Source: Streptomyces clavuligerus (GTDB taxonomy: Bacteria; Actinomycetota; Actinomycetes; Streptomycetales; Streptomycetaceae). Taken from it: a stretch of 64,000 nt of DNA. The stretch is from NCBI RefSeq assembly GCF_005519465.1, contig NZ_CP027859.1, positions 682,001 through 746,000 of the forward strand, in the 5' to 3' direction. The position numbers were made by a program, and so were the translations under genes. This document shows positions 1-8,348 of this stretch, piece by piece (position 1 is the stretch's first letter; each line of letters begins with the position of its first letter). A model generated the notes under the pieces. That model was not told the DNA's origin, searched no databases, and saw nothing but the letters and a program-made list of their open reading frames with translations.

Positions 1-1
1 C

Positions 2-3000
2 GGCGGCGGCCCGGTGGAACAGGGCACGGGCCGGCTGCCGGTGCCCGTGGTGCCGCTCTCGCCCGCCGGTCTCTCGGCCTGGGCCAGGCTCCTCACCCGG
101 CCCGGGGTGCCCCAGCTCCTCGACACCGTCCTGCTCGACGGCCACGGGGAGCCGGGCGCGCCCGGCACGGGCGCACTCTCCGTGGCCGTGCCGGAACCGT
201 CGGCGGAGGAACGGCTGGACCGCTTCCGGGCCTCGTTCTCCCCGGACGCGTACCGGCTGGCCGTGCGGCTCTCCGCGATCCGTCCACTGAGCCTGCCCGT
301 CATCCAGCTCCTGCGCATCGCGACCCTGCCCGCCGCCGCCCCCGCCGTCGTCGCCGAGGTGTTCCTCGGGGGCGTCCTCCAGCCGCTGCCGGACGGAGCA
401 CCTGCCGCAGGGCTGCCGTCGGCCGTGGCCGGTGGCCCGGGTGAACCTCTGTACGACTTCGCGCCCGGGGTACGGGACCTGCTGGCGAGCGGCCTCGGCA
501 CCGAGCAGTCCATCGAGGTCGTCGAGGCGGTCGGCCGGGCGCTCGAACCGTACATGGGCCGGCTGCCGGACTTCGCGGCGCTGCTCGCCGACCCCGGGGG
601 CAGCGCCCGCCTGTCGTCTGCGGCGAGCGCGTTCGCGGTGCTCATCGGCCCGGCGCTGGACCGGCTGTACGGCGGGAGCAGGACGGCGGTCCCGGGCGGG
701 GCCGAGGCGCCGGGGACGGTGGCCGGGCCGGGGCGGCGACCCCCGTCCGGCTCCCTGCGGTTCACCGTGTTCGGCCCTCATCTGGCCCGGCTGGGGGACG
801 AACCGCTCGCGGTGGGCCCGCCCGAGCGGCGGGCCGTCCTGGCGGCGCTCCTGCTGCACGGGCGTCGGTCCGTGTCGGTCCTGGAGCTGCCGGACGCCGT
901 GTGGGGCGAGGACGCGCCGGAGTCCGCCCCGCGCACGGTGTCGGCCCATGTCTCGGCGCTGAGCCGCGTTCTCGCTCCCTTCGGCTGCGTCGTCGAGGAG
1001 CAGCCGGACGGGTACCGCCTCCGCGCCGGAGCGGGCGGTGCCGCGGTCCCTCTCGACCTGGACACGGCCGAACGGCTCCATGCCGAGGCCAAGTCGGCCT
1101 ACGCGTCCGGCGACCCCGCGGCGGCGCGGCGGCTGCTCATCGAGGCGTGCGCCCCGCTGGACGGCACCCCGCTGGAGGGGGTCCCGGGGCCCTATGCCGA
1201 GGCCCAGCGTGCCCGGCTGGACGAGTGGCGGCTCCTGCTCGTCGAGAGCCGGGTGGATCTCGATCTGGCGCTCGGAGAGTACGGGGCGCTGCTGCCACGG
1301 CTGGGGCGTCTGGTATCGGTCCATCCGCTGCGGGAGCGTATGCGGGCCCAGTTGATGGTGGCGCTGTACCGGACCGGACAGGTGGCCGAGGCACTGGCCG
1401 CGTACGCCGATGTCCGGCGCCTCCTCGCCGAGGAGCTGGGCATCGAACCGGGGCGTGAACTCCGTTCCGTGCAGCGGTCCATCCTGCAAGGGCTTCCCGC
1501 CGACGCGCTGCGCACCGGCTACCACCCGGCCCTCGCGCCCCCGGTCGCACCGGACGAGCCGTCGTGGCCACCCGCCGAGGGCGTGTGCTTCGCCGTACTG
1601 GGCCCCGTCCGGACCTGGCGGTCGGGCGTGGCCCAGCCGAGCGGGTCACCCCAGCAACGGGCTCTCCTCGCCGCCCTGTTGCTGCGGCAAGGACGCACCG
1701 CCACCGCCTCGGAGCTGATCGACGCTGTCTGGGGCGACGACCCGCCGTCCCAGGCCCTCGCCGCCACCCGTACCTACGCGGCACGGCTGCGCAAGGCCCT
1801 CGGGTCAGGGGTGCTGGTGCGCGAGGCCGGTGGATACGCGCTCCGCTTCGCACCCGGCAGTCTGGATCTCAATGTGGCGGGCGACCTGGCGGCGGAGGCG
1901 GAGCGGGCGCGCACCGCGGACGATCTTCCCCGGGCCCGCGAACTGCTCGTCCGGTCCCTCGCCCTGTGGGACAGCGAACCCCTCGCCTCCGTACCCGGCC
2001 CCTACGCCGAGAACCAGCGCGCCAGACTGCACGAGTGGCGGCTCCAGCTCCTGGAGACCCGTATCGACCTGGACCTCGAACAGGGCGCGCACGCCGAGGC
2101 CGTCCCCGAGCTGACCGCGCTCACCGCCGCGCACCCACTGCGCGAGCGGCTGCGTGAGCTGCTGATGCTGGCCCTGTACCGGTCCGGTCGGCAGGCCGAG
2201 GCGCTGGCCGTGTACGCCGACACCCGGCGTCTCCTCGCCGACGAGCTGGGCGTCGACCCCCGCCCAGAGCTGTTCCAGCTCCAGCAGCGCATCCTGCGCG
2301 GCGACGGCGATCTCCTGCTGCCCCCTGTCGGCGGGTCCGCCGGAAGACCACCGTCCGATACACCCCGGCCCGCCATGCTCCCCGCCGCGATCGCGGACTT
2401 CACCGGCGACGCCCGGTTCCTCCGGCAGCTCAGCGAACGGTTGGCGGGCACGGGGAGCGGCGACGCACCCGCGCCCCCGGTGCTGGTACTGGCCGGGATC
2501 GGCGGGGTCGGCAAGACCTGTCTCGCCGTGCAGGTCGCCCATGAGACCCGTGGATACTTCCCGGACGGCCAGCTCTATGCCGACCTCCAAGGCGCGGGGG
2601 CGCGGGCGACGCCCCCGGAGGAGGCCCTCGGTGTCTTCCTCCGGGCGCTCGGCACACCCGACTCGGCGATCCCGGACTCCCTCGACGAGCGGGCCGCGCT
2701 CTACCGCGCCGTGCTGGACGGCCGCCGGGTCCTGGTGCTGCTGGACAACGCGCGGGACGCCGCGCAGGTCCGGCCGCTGCTGCCCGGCACGGCGGGCTGC
2801 GCGACCCTGGTGACCAGCCGGACCCGTATGGCCGAGTTGGCCGGGGCGCATCTGGTGGACCTCGACGCGATGTCCCCGGAGGCGGCCCTGCGGCTGTTCA
2901 CCCGGATCGTGGGCGAGGAACGGGTGGCGGAGGAGCGCGAGGCGGCGCTCGACGTGGTCGCCGCGTGCGGTTTTCTGCCGCTCGCCCTCCGGATCGCCGC

Positions 3001-4561
3001 CTCCCGGCTGGCCGCGCGCCGCGCCTGGACCATCTCGGCCCTGGCCGCCGGGCTCGCCGACGAGCGGCGGCGCCTCGACGAACTCCAGATGGGCGACCTC
3101 GCCGTCAAAGCCACCTTCGAACTCGGCTACGGCCAACTGGAACCGGCCCGGGCCCGCGCCTTCCGCCTCCTCTCGCTCGCCGACGGCCCGGACATCTCCC
3201 TGGCCGCCGCCGCCGCGCTGCTCGCCCTGCCGGAAGAGGGGGCCAGGGAACTGCTGGAGTCCCTCGTCGACACCTCTCTGCTGGAATCCTCCGAGCCGGG
3301 CCGCTACCGGTACCACGACCTGGTGCGGCTCTATGCGCGCTCCTGCGCCGAGCGGGACGAACGGCCTCCGGGGGAAGGCGAATCGGCGCTGTCGCGGCTG
3401 CTGGACTTCTATCTGGCGACGGCGGTGCGTGTGTACGCGATCGAACGTCCCGGGGACCGGCTGATCGACCATCTGGAGCGCTCGGCGCACCCGGGGCTGG
3501 TCCTCGACGGCTCCGACGATGCCCTGGACTGGCTGTACCGGGAGGCCCCCTGCCTCCTCGCCTGCGCGGGACAGTCGTCCGGTCCGATCCGGTTGCGCCG
3601 GGCCGTGGATCTCCTCTGGGCGGTGCAGGACCTCAGCGAGTCGGGGGCCTACTCCGGTCTGTACACGCACACCGCTCACGCCCTGCTCACGGCCGCCCAG
3701 CGAGCGGGTGACGAGCACGCGGAGGGCAGGGCGGCCCTGACGGTGTCCCGCGCGGGGACGGTCCTGGGCCGGTTCGCCGAGGCCGAGGAGTTGGCGGAGC
3801 ACGCGCTGCGGCAGGCTTCGGTGTCCCGGGACCGGGCCGCCGTCTGCCGCGCCGAGGTCCTGGTGGGGACGATCGCCCTCCAGCAGGGGCGTCTCCACGA
3901 GGCCGAGCGCCACTGCGCCCGCGCCGTCGACGCCTTCCGGGCGGACGGCGACCGCACCGGAGAGGCCGCCGCCCTGGTCGGTCTGGCCCGGGTGCGCCTG
4001 GCCCGGGGGCTTGTCCCCGGTGCCGTCATGCTCGGTCGGCAGGCCGTCGCCGTCCATGACGAGGTCGGCCTTCCGCTCCGGGGGGCGAACGCGCGCTACG
4101 CGCTGGGCATCGCCCTCACTCAGGCGGGTCGGCACGACGAGGCGCGGACCGTTCTCCAGCAGGCCCAGGAGGTGTTCCGCGATCACCGTCGGCCGCTGTG
4201 GGAGGGCATGGCCTTCTCCCGGCTCGCGGAGCTGGAACTCGCGGCGGAGCACCCGCGACGGGCAGCCGCCCACGCCGAACAGGCCCTGGCACAGCTCTCC
4301 AGGTCCGGCGGCGACTGGCGGCGCGGCGCCGTCCTGGTCACGCTGGGGCGCGCGCTGCACGCCATGGAGCAGACCGACCGTGCCCGCGTCTGCTGGCAGG
4401 AGGCGCTGACCCTCTTCGAGGGCCATGACACAGCGGAGACCGGGAAGGCCGAGGAGGTGCGCGGGCTCCTCGGGAGCACGGCGGCGCTGTCGTCGGCCTC
4501 TCCCCTCCCGGGGACGTCTTCTCTCCCGGGAGGGAACGGGGAGGCGCGCGGGACCGGCTAG
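2..4561 (+). CDS. SARP-type regulator with NB-ARC and TPR (5' partial)
   Basis: Large AfsR/SARP-family transcriptional activator whose frame is open to the window edge, so the true start lies upstream. Residues are counted from the GTG at 14. About 65-215 resemble the helical segment of Streptomyces SAV_2336-type proteins. 245-340 is a winged-helix DNA-binding domain and 350-495 a BTAD domain. A second winged helix (520-612) and a second BTAD (615-762) follow, then an NB-ARC ATPase with P-loop GIGGVGKT at 828-835. TPR-like helices fill about 1165-1480. SARP proteins bind direct repeats and switch on secondary-metabolite or developmental genes; NTPase and TPR parts tune this by ligand or partner. 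The doubled winged-helix/BTAD unit is unusual, since one copy is the norm. The stop overlaps the convergent lipoprotein gene. Target genes cannot be told from the sequence. Confidence 0.9.
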   Translation, partial: GGGPVEQGTGRLPVPVVPLSPAGLSAWARLLTRPGVPQLLDTVLLDGHGEPGAPGTGALSVAVPEPSAEERLDRFRASFSPDAYRLAVRLSAIRPLSLPVIQLLRIATLPAAAPAVVAEVFLGGVLQPLPDGAPAAGLPSAVAGGPGEPLYDFAPGVRDLLASGLGTEQSIEVVEAVGRALEPYMGRLPDFAALLADPGGSARLSSAASAFAVLIGPALDRLYGGSRTAVPGGAEAPGTVAGPGRRPPSGSLRFTVFGPHLARLGDEPLAVGPPERRAVLAALLLHGRRSVSVLELPDAVWGEDAPESAPRTVSAHVSALSRVLAPFGCVVEEQPDGYRLRAGAGGAAVPLDLDTAERLHAEAKSAYASGDPAAARRLLIEACAPLDGTPLEGVPGPYAEAQRARLDEWRLLLVESRVDLDLALGEYGALLPRLGRLVSVHPLRERMRAQLMVALYRTGQVAEALAAYADVRRLLAEELGIEPGRELRSVQRSILQGLPADALRTGYHPALAPPVAPDEPSWPPAEGVCFAVLGPVRTWRSGVAQPSGSPQQRALLAALLLRQGRTATASELIDAVWGDDPPSQALAATRTYAARLRKALGSGVLVREAGGYALRFAPGSLDLNVAGDLAAEAERARTADDLPRARELLVRSLALWDSEPLASVPGPYAENQRARLHEWRLQLLETRIDLDLEQGAHAEAVPELTALTAAHPLRERLRELLMLALYRSGRQAEALAVYADTRRLLADELGVDPRPELFQLQQRILRGDGDLLLPPVGGSAGRPPSDTPRPAMLPAAIADFTGDARFLRQLSERLAGTGSGDAPAPPVLVLAGIGGVGKTCLAVQVAHETRGYFPDGQLYADLQGAGARATPPEEALGVFLRALGTPDSAIPDSLDERAALYRAVLDGRRVLVLLDNARDAAQVRPLLPGTAGCATLVTSRTRMAELAGAHLVDLDAMSPEAALRLFTRIVGEERVAEEREAALDVVAACGFLPLALRIAASRLAARRAWTISALAAGLADERRRLDELQMGDLAVKATFELGYGQLEPARARAFRLLSLADGPDISLAAAAALLALPEEGARELLESLVDTSLLESSEPGRYRYHDLVRLYARSCAERDERPPGEGESALSRLLDFYLATAVRVYAIERPGDRLIDHLERSAHPGLVLDGSDDALDWLYREAPCLLACAGQSSGPIRLRRAVDLLWAVQDLSESGAYSGLYTHTAHALLTAAQRAGDEHAEGRAALTVSRAGTVLGRFAEAEELAEHALRQASVSRDRAAVCRAEVLVGTIALQQGRLHEAERHCARAVDAFRADGDRTGEAAALVGLARVRLARGLVPGAVMLGRQAVAVHDEVGLPLRGANARYALGIALTQAGRHDEARTVLQQAQEVFRDHRRPLWEGMAFSRLAELELAAEHPRRAAAHAEQALAQLSRSGGDWRRGAVLVTLGRALHAMEQTDRARVCWQEALTLFEGHDTAETGKAEEVRGLLGSTAALSSASPLPGTSSLPGGNGEARGTG

Positions 4562-5265
4562 AAGGGGACGGCGTCGGCGCGGTCGGCGTGCCAGTTGGTG
4601 GCGACGGGCTTGGCGACGAGGGCGGTGTCGGGGAGCTTGAGCGAGATCGGGTCCGGGTCCTCGTGGGCCGCGGAGACGATGAGGTACTCGTACTGCGTGC
4701 CGTGGTTGTCGTTGGTGGTCTTGGGGTTGACCCCGGCGTAGGCCCGGGTGGCGCCGGAGAGCTTGACCGTGGCGCTCACGGCCTGTTCGGCGGGGGTGGC
4801 GTGGGAGTCGAGTGCGGAGCCGAAGGCAACAGCGGCGGGCTTGCCCTCCAGGTAGCAGGTGATGCCCGGCTTGGCCTTGGCGGTGATCAGGTAGTAGCCG
4901 CCTGCCTGGGTCTCCACGCCGACGGTGAAGTTCAGGTCGTTCGTGGTGCAGAGCCGACCGGCGCGGGCCTTCTCGGGGGAGCCGGTGGTGGCGGTGCTGG
5001 TGGGGGTGACGCCGCCGTCGACGCCGGTGGCGGAGGCGGGGGCGGTGGCTCCACCATCGGCGGTGGCGGTGGCGGTCTCCTCACCGCTTCCCGTGGCGGC
5101 CCGGCCGTCGGGGCTCGCGCCGATGCTCGCCTCGGAGGCGTCGCTCTTGCTGTCGCCGTTGTCGTCCTTGGCGGAGGAGCAGCCGGTGACGGCGAGCGAC
5201 AGGGACACGGCGGCGACGGCGGTCAGGACGAGGCGGCCGGAGCGGTTCCTGCGGCGCAAAGGCAT
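4558..5265 (-). CDS. DUF4232-type secreted lipoprotein
   Basis: Predicted lipoprotein of 235 residues. It has an Arg-rich start, a hydrophobic helix and a lipobox ending VTGC (Cys about 29), then a Ser/Thr/Ala/Gly-rich linker to about residue 105. The C-terminal domain has the layout of DUF4232, a beta-sandwich family common on the outer face of actinomycete membranes: a LCTTNDL start, a central Cys and a GTQYEYLIV strand. No catalytic residues are known for the family. The ATG is followed by MPLRRRNRSG. The stop codon shares a CTAG with the stop of the convergent regulator, so the two 3' ends overlap by four bases and no terminator separates them. Confidence 0.88.
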   Translation of the reverse strand: MPLRRRNRSGRLVLTAVAAVSLSLAVTGCSSAKDDNGDSKSDASEASIGASPDGRAATGSGEETATATADGGATAPASATGVDGGVTPTSTATTGSPEKARAGRLCTTNDLNFTVGVETQAGGYYLITAKAKPGITCYLEGKPAAVAFGSALDSHATPAEQAVSATVKLSGATRAYAGVNPKTTNDNHGTQYEYLIVSAAHEDPDPISLKLPDTALVAKPVATNWHADRADAVPF

Positions 5266-5430
5266 GGTGGGGTCCCCCCATTGCTGGTCAGACGCTGGTA
5301 AGCAGCCGGTCAGTAGCTGTCACCCGACCTTAGGGCGGGGGGCGTCGTCACGCGGTGATGGCCCGGTCCGTGTTCTGTAACACCGGCTCCGGAGACACCA
5401 CCGTCCCCGGGCCGGGTCGTGCGGTCGCCT

Positions 5431-5553
5431 TCACCACCCCCGGCACACGGACCGGGCCCAGTAGCGGATCGAGAGGTTCGCGTCCTGCGGGTACGGGGTG
5501 AAGAGGCGGACCCGGGCGGCCAGCCGGACGCGGTCCTCGGGCGTCGGCACACC
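5431..5553 (-). pseudogene. C-terminal remnant of an unrecognised protein
   Basis: A short leftward reading frame ending at a TGA (5431-5433) reads GVPTPEDRVRLAARVRLF followed by TPYPQDANLSIRYWARSVCR. Almost every third position is G or C and the composition is that of a folded protein, unlike the low-complexity frames around it. No start codon with a ribosome binding site is visible, and the coding character fades beyond about 5553. I read it as the surviving 3' end of a deleted gene. The family was not recognised. The rest of 5266-5696 shows only the upstream region of the lipoprotein gene and no other gene. Confidence 0.4.
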
Positions 5554-5696
5554 GTCCCGTGCAGCGGCCCCCGGCCGTGGCAGAGGTACAGCCGGGGGGG
5601 AGCTGTGTGCGCATGGGGCGCGCTGTAGCCGGGGCGATGTCTGAGCTGCGCGCTGTTTACGCGGGTCAGCGCAGTGAGGGGGAGATACCCACGGTG

Positions 5697-6731
5697 TCAG
5701 CCGATAAAGGCGGTCAGGGCGTCGATCACCGCCTGGGGCTGTTCCTCCGGGATGTAGTGGCCGCAGTCGGCGACCTCGACCACGGTGACATCGGTGCCTT
5801 TCGCGGGGAGCAGGTCGCGCAGATAGGCGTAGTTGCTCCGGTCGCCGCCGAGGGCGAGCAGGGGCATGGTGAGCGGGGCGTAGGACCGTTCCTCGTCGAT
5901 GTCCTGGTTGTACGCCTGGTACCAGCGGTTTCCGGCGCGGATGGCCTCGGGGGTGGAGTAGGCGCGGCTGTAGATCTGCCGGGAGAGTTCGTCGAGCGTG
6001 GTGGGGTCGTGCGCCATGTAGCCGAACAGCCAGTCGACGAGGGGGCGGGAGCGGCCTTCGAGAAGCTGCTCGGGCAGGCCCCGGAGCTGGTTGAAGGCGA
6101 ACCACCACAGATAGGTGCGGGCCCCGGCCTCGATGTCGGAGCCGGTGTGCTGGTCCGGGCCCGGCAGCAGGGTGAGCGTGGACAGGCTCGCGTCCGGGTG
6201 CGCGACGTCCAGCAGGACCACGCGGGTGGTCGCCTCAGGGTGGTTGGCGGCATGGGCGTGGGCGACCATGGCGCCGATGTCGTGCCCGGCGACGGTGGCG
6301 GCGGTCAGGCCCAGGTGGCGGATGAGTTCGCGGATGTCGCGGGCCATCGTCTTCTTGTCATAGCCGTCCTCGGGCTTGGACGAGCCGCCCATGCCGCGCA
6401 GGTCGACGGCGATCACCCGGTAGCGGCGGGCCAGTTCGGGCATCACCTTGTGCCACTGCCACCAGGTCTGCGGCCAGCCGCCGAGGAGGATCAGCGGCTC
6501 GCCCGTGCCGCCGTCGACGTAGTGCAGCCGGACGCCGTTGACGTCGGCGTGCCGGCTGGTGAATCCGGGGCCGAGCCGTCGGGCGAGGGCGACATCGCTC
6601 AACGGGTCGGTGTCCGGGGCGGTGTCCGGGGCGGTGTCCGGGGCGGTGTCCGGGGCGGCGGCGGGGACGTTCGGCACGTCGTTCCGCACGTCCTTCGCCG
6701 GGGTGGGCGTGGCCGTGGGGGATGTGGACAT
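5697..6731 (-). CDS. Epoxide-hydrolase-like alpha/beta hydrolase
   Basis: Alpha/beta hydrolase of 344 residues. The oxyanion-hole segment reads GGWPQ (about 84-88). The nucleophile elbow is GHDIGA with Asp151 in place of Ser, and the catalytic His lies in CGHYIPEEQP (about 325). An Asp nucleophile is typical of epoxide hydrolases and haloalkane dehalogenases. The FNQLRGLPEQLL lid segment fits the fluoroacetate dehalogenase/soluble epoxide hydrolase branch. Substrate is unknown. The ATG at 6731 is preferred over an upstream one at 6836 because GGAG precedes it and the upstream part reads through operator-like DNA. Residues about 27-43 are a PDTA repeat encoded by a 12-base tandem repeat. It is divergent from an ArsR regulator across palindromic sites, suggesting direct control by that regulator. 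Confidence 0.85.
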   Translation of the reverse strand: MSTSPTATPTPAKDVRNDVPNVPAAAPDTAPDTAPDTAPDTDPLSDVALARRLGPGFTSRHADVNGVRLHYVDGGTGEPLILLGGWPQTWWQWHKVMPELARRYRVIAVDLRGMGGSSKPEDGYDKKTMARDIRELIRHLGLTAATVAGHDIGAMVAHAHAANHPEATTRVVLLDVAHPDASLSTLTLLPGPDQHTGSDIEAGARTYLWWFAFNQLRGLPEQLLEGRSRPLVDWLFGYMAHDPTTLDELSRQIYSRAYSTPEAIRAGNRWYQAYNQDIDEERSYAPLTMPLLALGGDRSNYAYLRDLLPAKGTDVTVVEVADCGHYIPEEQPQAVIDALTAFIG

Positions 6732-6772
6732 GGGGTTCTCCGGGGGTGGGGTGCGGCGCGGGCAGGGACCTG

Positions 6773-6822
6773 TCGTACGAAGATTTCGTACGATCAATCG
6801 TTCGCGATCTTCGTACGATTGA
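6773..6822. promoter_or_regulatory. Palindromic operator cluster between hydrolase and ArsR genes
   Basis: TCGTACGAA (6773-6781) and TTCGTACGA (6785-6793) form a perfect 9-base inverted repeat with a 3-base spacer. A third TTCGTACGA sits at 6810-6818. TCAATCGT (6794-6801) pairs with ACGATTGA (6815-6822). The sites lie in the divergent gap, 42 bases from the hydrolase start and 64 from the regulator start. They most likely bind the adjacent ArsR-type repressor and control both genes. Confidence 0.65.
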
Positions 6823-6885
6823 GGAAGGGGTGTCAACGGCGATCACGTGATCCGTACGGCCTGCGCGTACCCGTACAGTGAGGCC

Positions 6886-7203
6886 ATGGAGGAGTTGCAC
6901 CACCCCGAGGCCCGGGACATCCGGCTCGTCGATGTGTTCGCCGCGCTGGGCCACCCCTTGCGGCTGGAGGTCGCGCGGGCGCTCGCGAGCGGCGAGGAGC
7001 GGTTCTGCGGCGAGATCGTCCCCGATGTCCCGAGGTCGAGCATGACCCACCACTGGCGCGCCCTCCGGGAGAGCGGCGTGATCCACCAGCGCCGCGACGG
7101 CCGCCGCTTCTATCTCACCCTGCGCCGCGCCGACCTCGACGCGCGCTTCCCCGGGCTGCTCGACCTCGTCCTCACCGCCCCGGCCGCCGACGGCGACCAC
7201 TGA
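6886..7203 (+). CDS. ArsR-type winged-helix transcriptional repressor
   Basis: Small regulator of 105 residues. The segment FAALGHPLRLEVARAL is the classic ArsR/SmtB helix 1-2 pattern, followed by CGEIVPDVPRSSMTHHWRAL as recognition region and a QRRDGRRFYLTLR wing. No CxC or other metal-binding cysteine cluster is seen: the only Cys is the one before GEIV. Sensing of a metal is therefore unlikely and a small organic or redox signal more plausible. The start at 6886 gives the usual family length; an upstream ATG at 6847 would add residues lacking family character. It is divergent from the epoxide-hydrolase-like gene across inverted repeats and probably autoregulates. Confidence 0.85.
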   Translation: MEELHHPEARDIRLVDVFAALGHPLRLEVARALASGEERFCGEIVPDVPRSSMTHHWRALRESGVIHQRRDGRRFYLTLRRADLDARFPGLLDLVLTAPAADGDH

Positions 7204-7278
7204 CGCCTCGCCGCCTCTCCGCAGGGGGGCCGCACACGCTCATGTACTGCCGCCTGGGCACGCGTTAGGCTGACCGTC

Positions 7279-8235
7279 ATGCCCCAGCCGTTCCCGCCCG
7301 TCGCCCCGTACGCGCACGGCCTGCTCGATGTCGGTGACGGGCAGCGGATCTACTGGGAGACCAGCGGGAACCCCGAGGGGAAGGCCGCCCTGTGTGTGCA
7401 CGGCGGGCCCGGGAGCGGAGGGCGGCGCGGCAGTCGGGCGATGTTCGATCCCGAGGTCTTCCGGATCGTCCTCTTCGATCAGCGGGGCTGCGGTGAGAGC
7501 CTGCCCCATGCCTCCGACCCGTCCGTCGGTCTGGAACACAACACGACCGACCATCTGATCGCCGACATGGAACGGCTCCGCGTGCACCTGGGCATCGAGC
7601 GCTGGCTCCTCCACGGCGGCTCCTGGGGCTCGACGTTGATCCTCGCCTATGCCGAGCGCCACCCCGAGCGGGTCTCCGCGATCGTCATCGTGGGCGTCAC
7701 CACGACCCGGCCGGAGGAGACCGAGTGGCTCTACCGGGGTGTGGGACGGCTGCTGCCCGGGCCCTGGGAGAGGTTCCGCGACGCGCTGCCGGAGGCGGAG
7801 CGGGACGGCGATCCCGTCGCGGCCTACAACCGGCTGGTGAACAGCCCGGACGAAACGGTCAGGCGCCGGGCGGCGCGGGAGTGGTGTGCCTGGGAGGACG
7901 CCGTCATCGCCCATGAGGCACTCGGGCATCCGGGCCAGTACAGCGACAAGTCCGACGACGCGCTGATGGCGTTCGTCCGGATCTGCGCGCACTACTTCGC
8001 CCATGACGCCTGGCTCGACGACGGGCAACTGCTCCGCGAGGCGCACCGGCTGGCCGGTATCCCGGGCGTGCTGATCCATGGGCGGCTGGATCTGGGCAGC
8101 CCGCTGCAGACCGCATGGGAACTGGCCAGGGCCTGGCCGGACGCGGAGCTGAAGGTGATCGACGACTCGGGGCACACGGGCAGCCCCGCGATGCGGGACG
8201 CGGCCCTCGAAGCGATCGCGCGGTTCGGCGCCTGA
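7279..8235 (+). CDS. pip: Prolyl aminopeptidase (proline iminopeptidase)
   Basis: Peptidase family S33, 318 residues, the usual length. It releases N-terminal proline from peptides in the cytoplasm. HGGPG (41-45) forms the oxyanion hole, GGSWGS holds the nucleophile Ser115, HGRLDLGSP carries the likely catalytic Asp, and DDSGHTG near the C-terminus the His. FDQRGCGES and TTDHLIADMERLR are hallmark segments of proline iminopeptidases. It stands alone between the ArsR gene and a convergent P450. The last codons and stop lie in the first unit of a 35-base tandem duplication, so that unit is constrained by coding and the second is not. Confidence 0.92.
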   Translation: MPQPFPPVAPYAHGLLDVGDGQRIYWETSGNPEGKAALCVHGGPGSGGRRGSRAMFDPEVFRIVLFDQRGCGESLPHASDPSVGLEHNTTDHLIADMERLRVHLGIERWLLHGGSWGSTLILAYAERHPERVSAIVIVGVTTTRPEETEWLYRGVGRLLPGPWERFRDALPEAERDGDPVAAYNRLVNSPDETVRRRAAREWCAWEDAVIAHEALGHPGQYSDKSDDALMAFVRICAHYFAHDAWLDDGQLLREAHRLAGIPGVLIHGRLDLGSPLQTAWELARAWPDAELKVIDDSGHTGSPAMRDAALEAIARFGA

Positions 8236-8297
8236 GCCCGTCGCCAGCCACCTGCCCACCGAGCGCCTGAGCCCGTCGCCAGCCGCCCGCCCGCCGA
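8228..8297. repeat. 35-base tandem duplication over a stop codon
   Basis: Two adjacent near-identical 35-base units (8228-8262 and 8263-8297), both starting GCGCCTGAGCCCGTCGCCAG. The first contains the stop codon of the prolyl aminopeptidase. Only a few positions near the end differ, suggesting a recent slippage or unequal-crossover duplication. Confidence 0.8.
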
Positions 8298-8348
8298 GTT
8301 GCCGAGCCCACCGCCGCCCGTCGCGGCCCACCTGCTGAACGCTCCCGG

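Noticed and set aside
1805..4426. 873-residue open frame antisense to the SARP gene
   Set aside because: Low-complexity Gly/Arg/Pro/Val composition and no family motifs; the plus strand has clear domains. A GC-rich shadow.
5348..5614. 88-residue leftward frame in the 5.3-5.7 kb gap
   Set aside because: Overlaps the protein-like remnant in another frame and has no coding character of its own.
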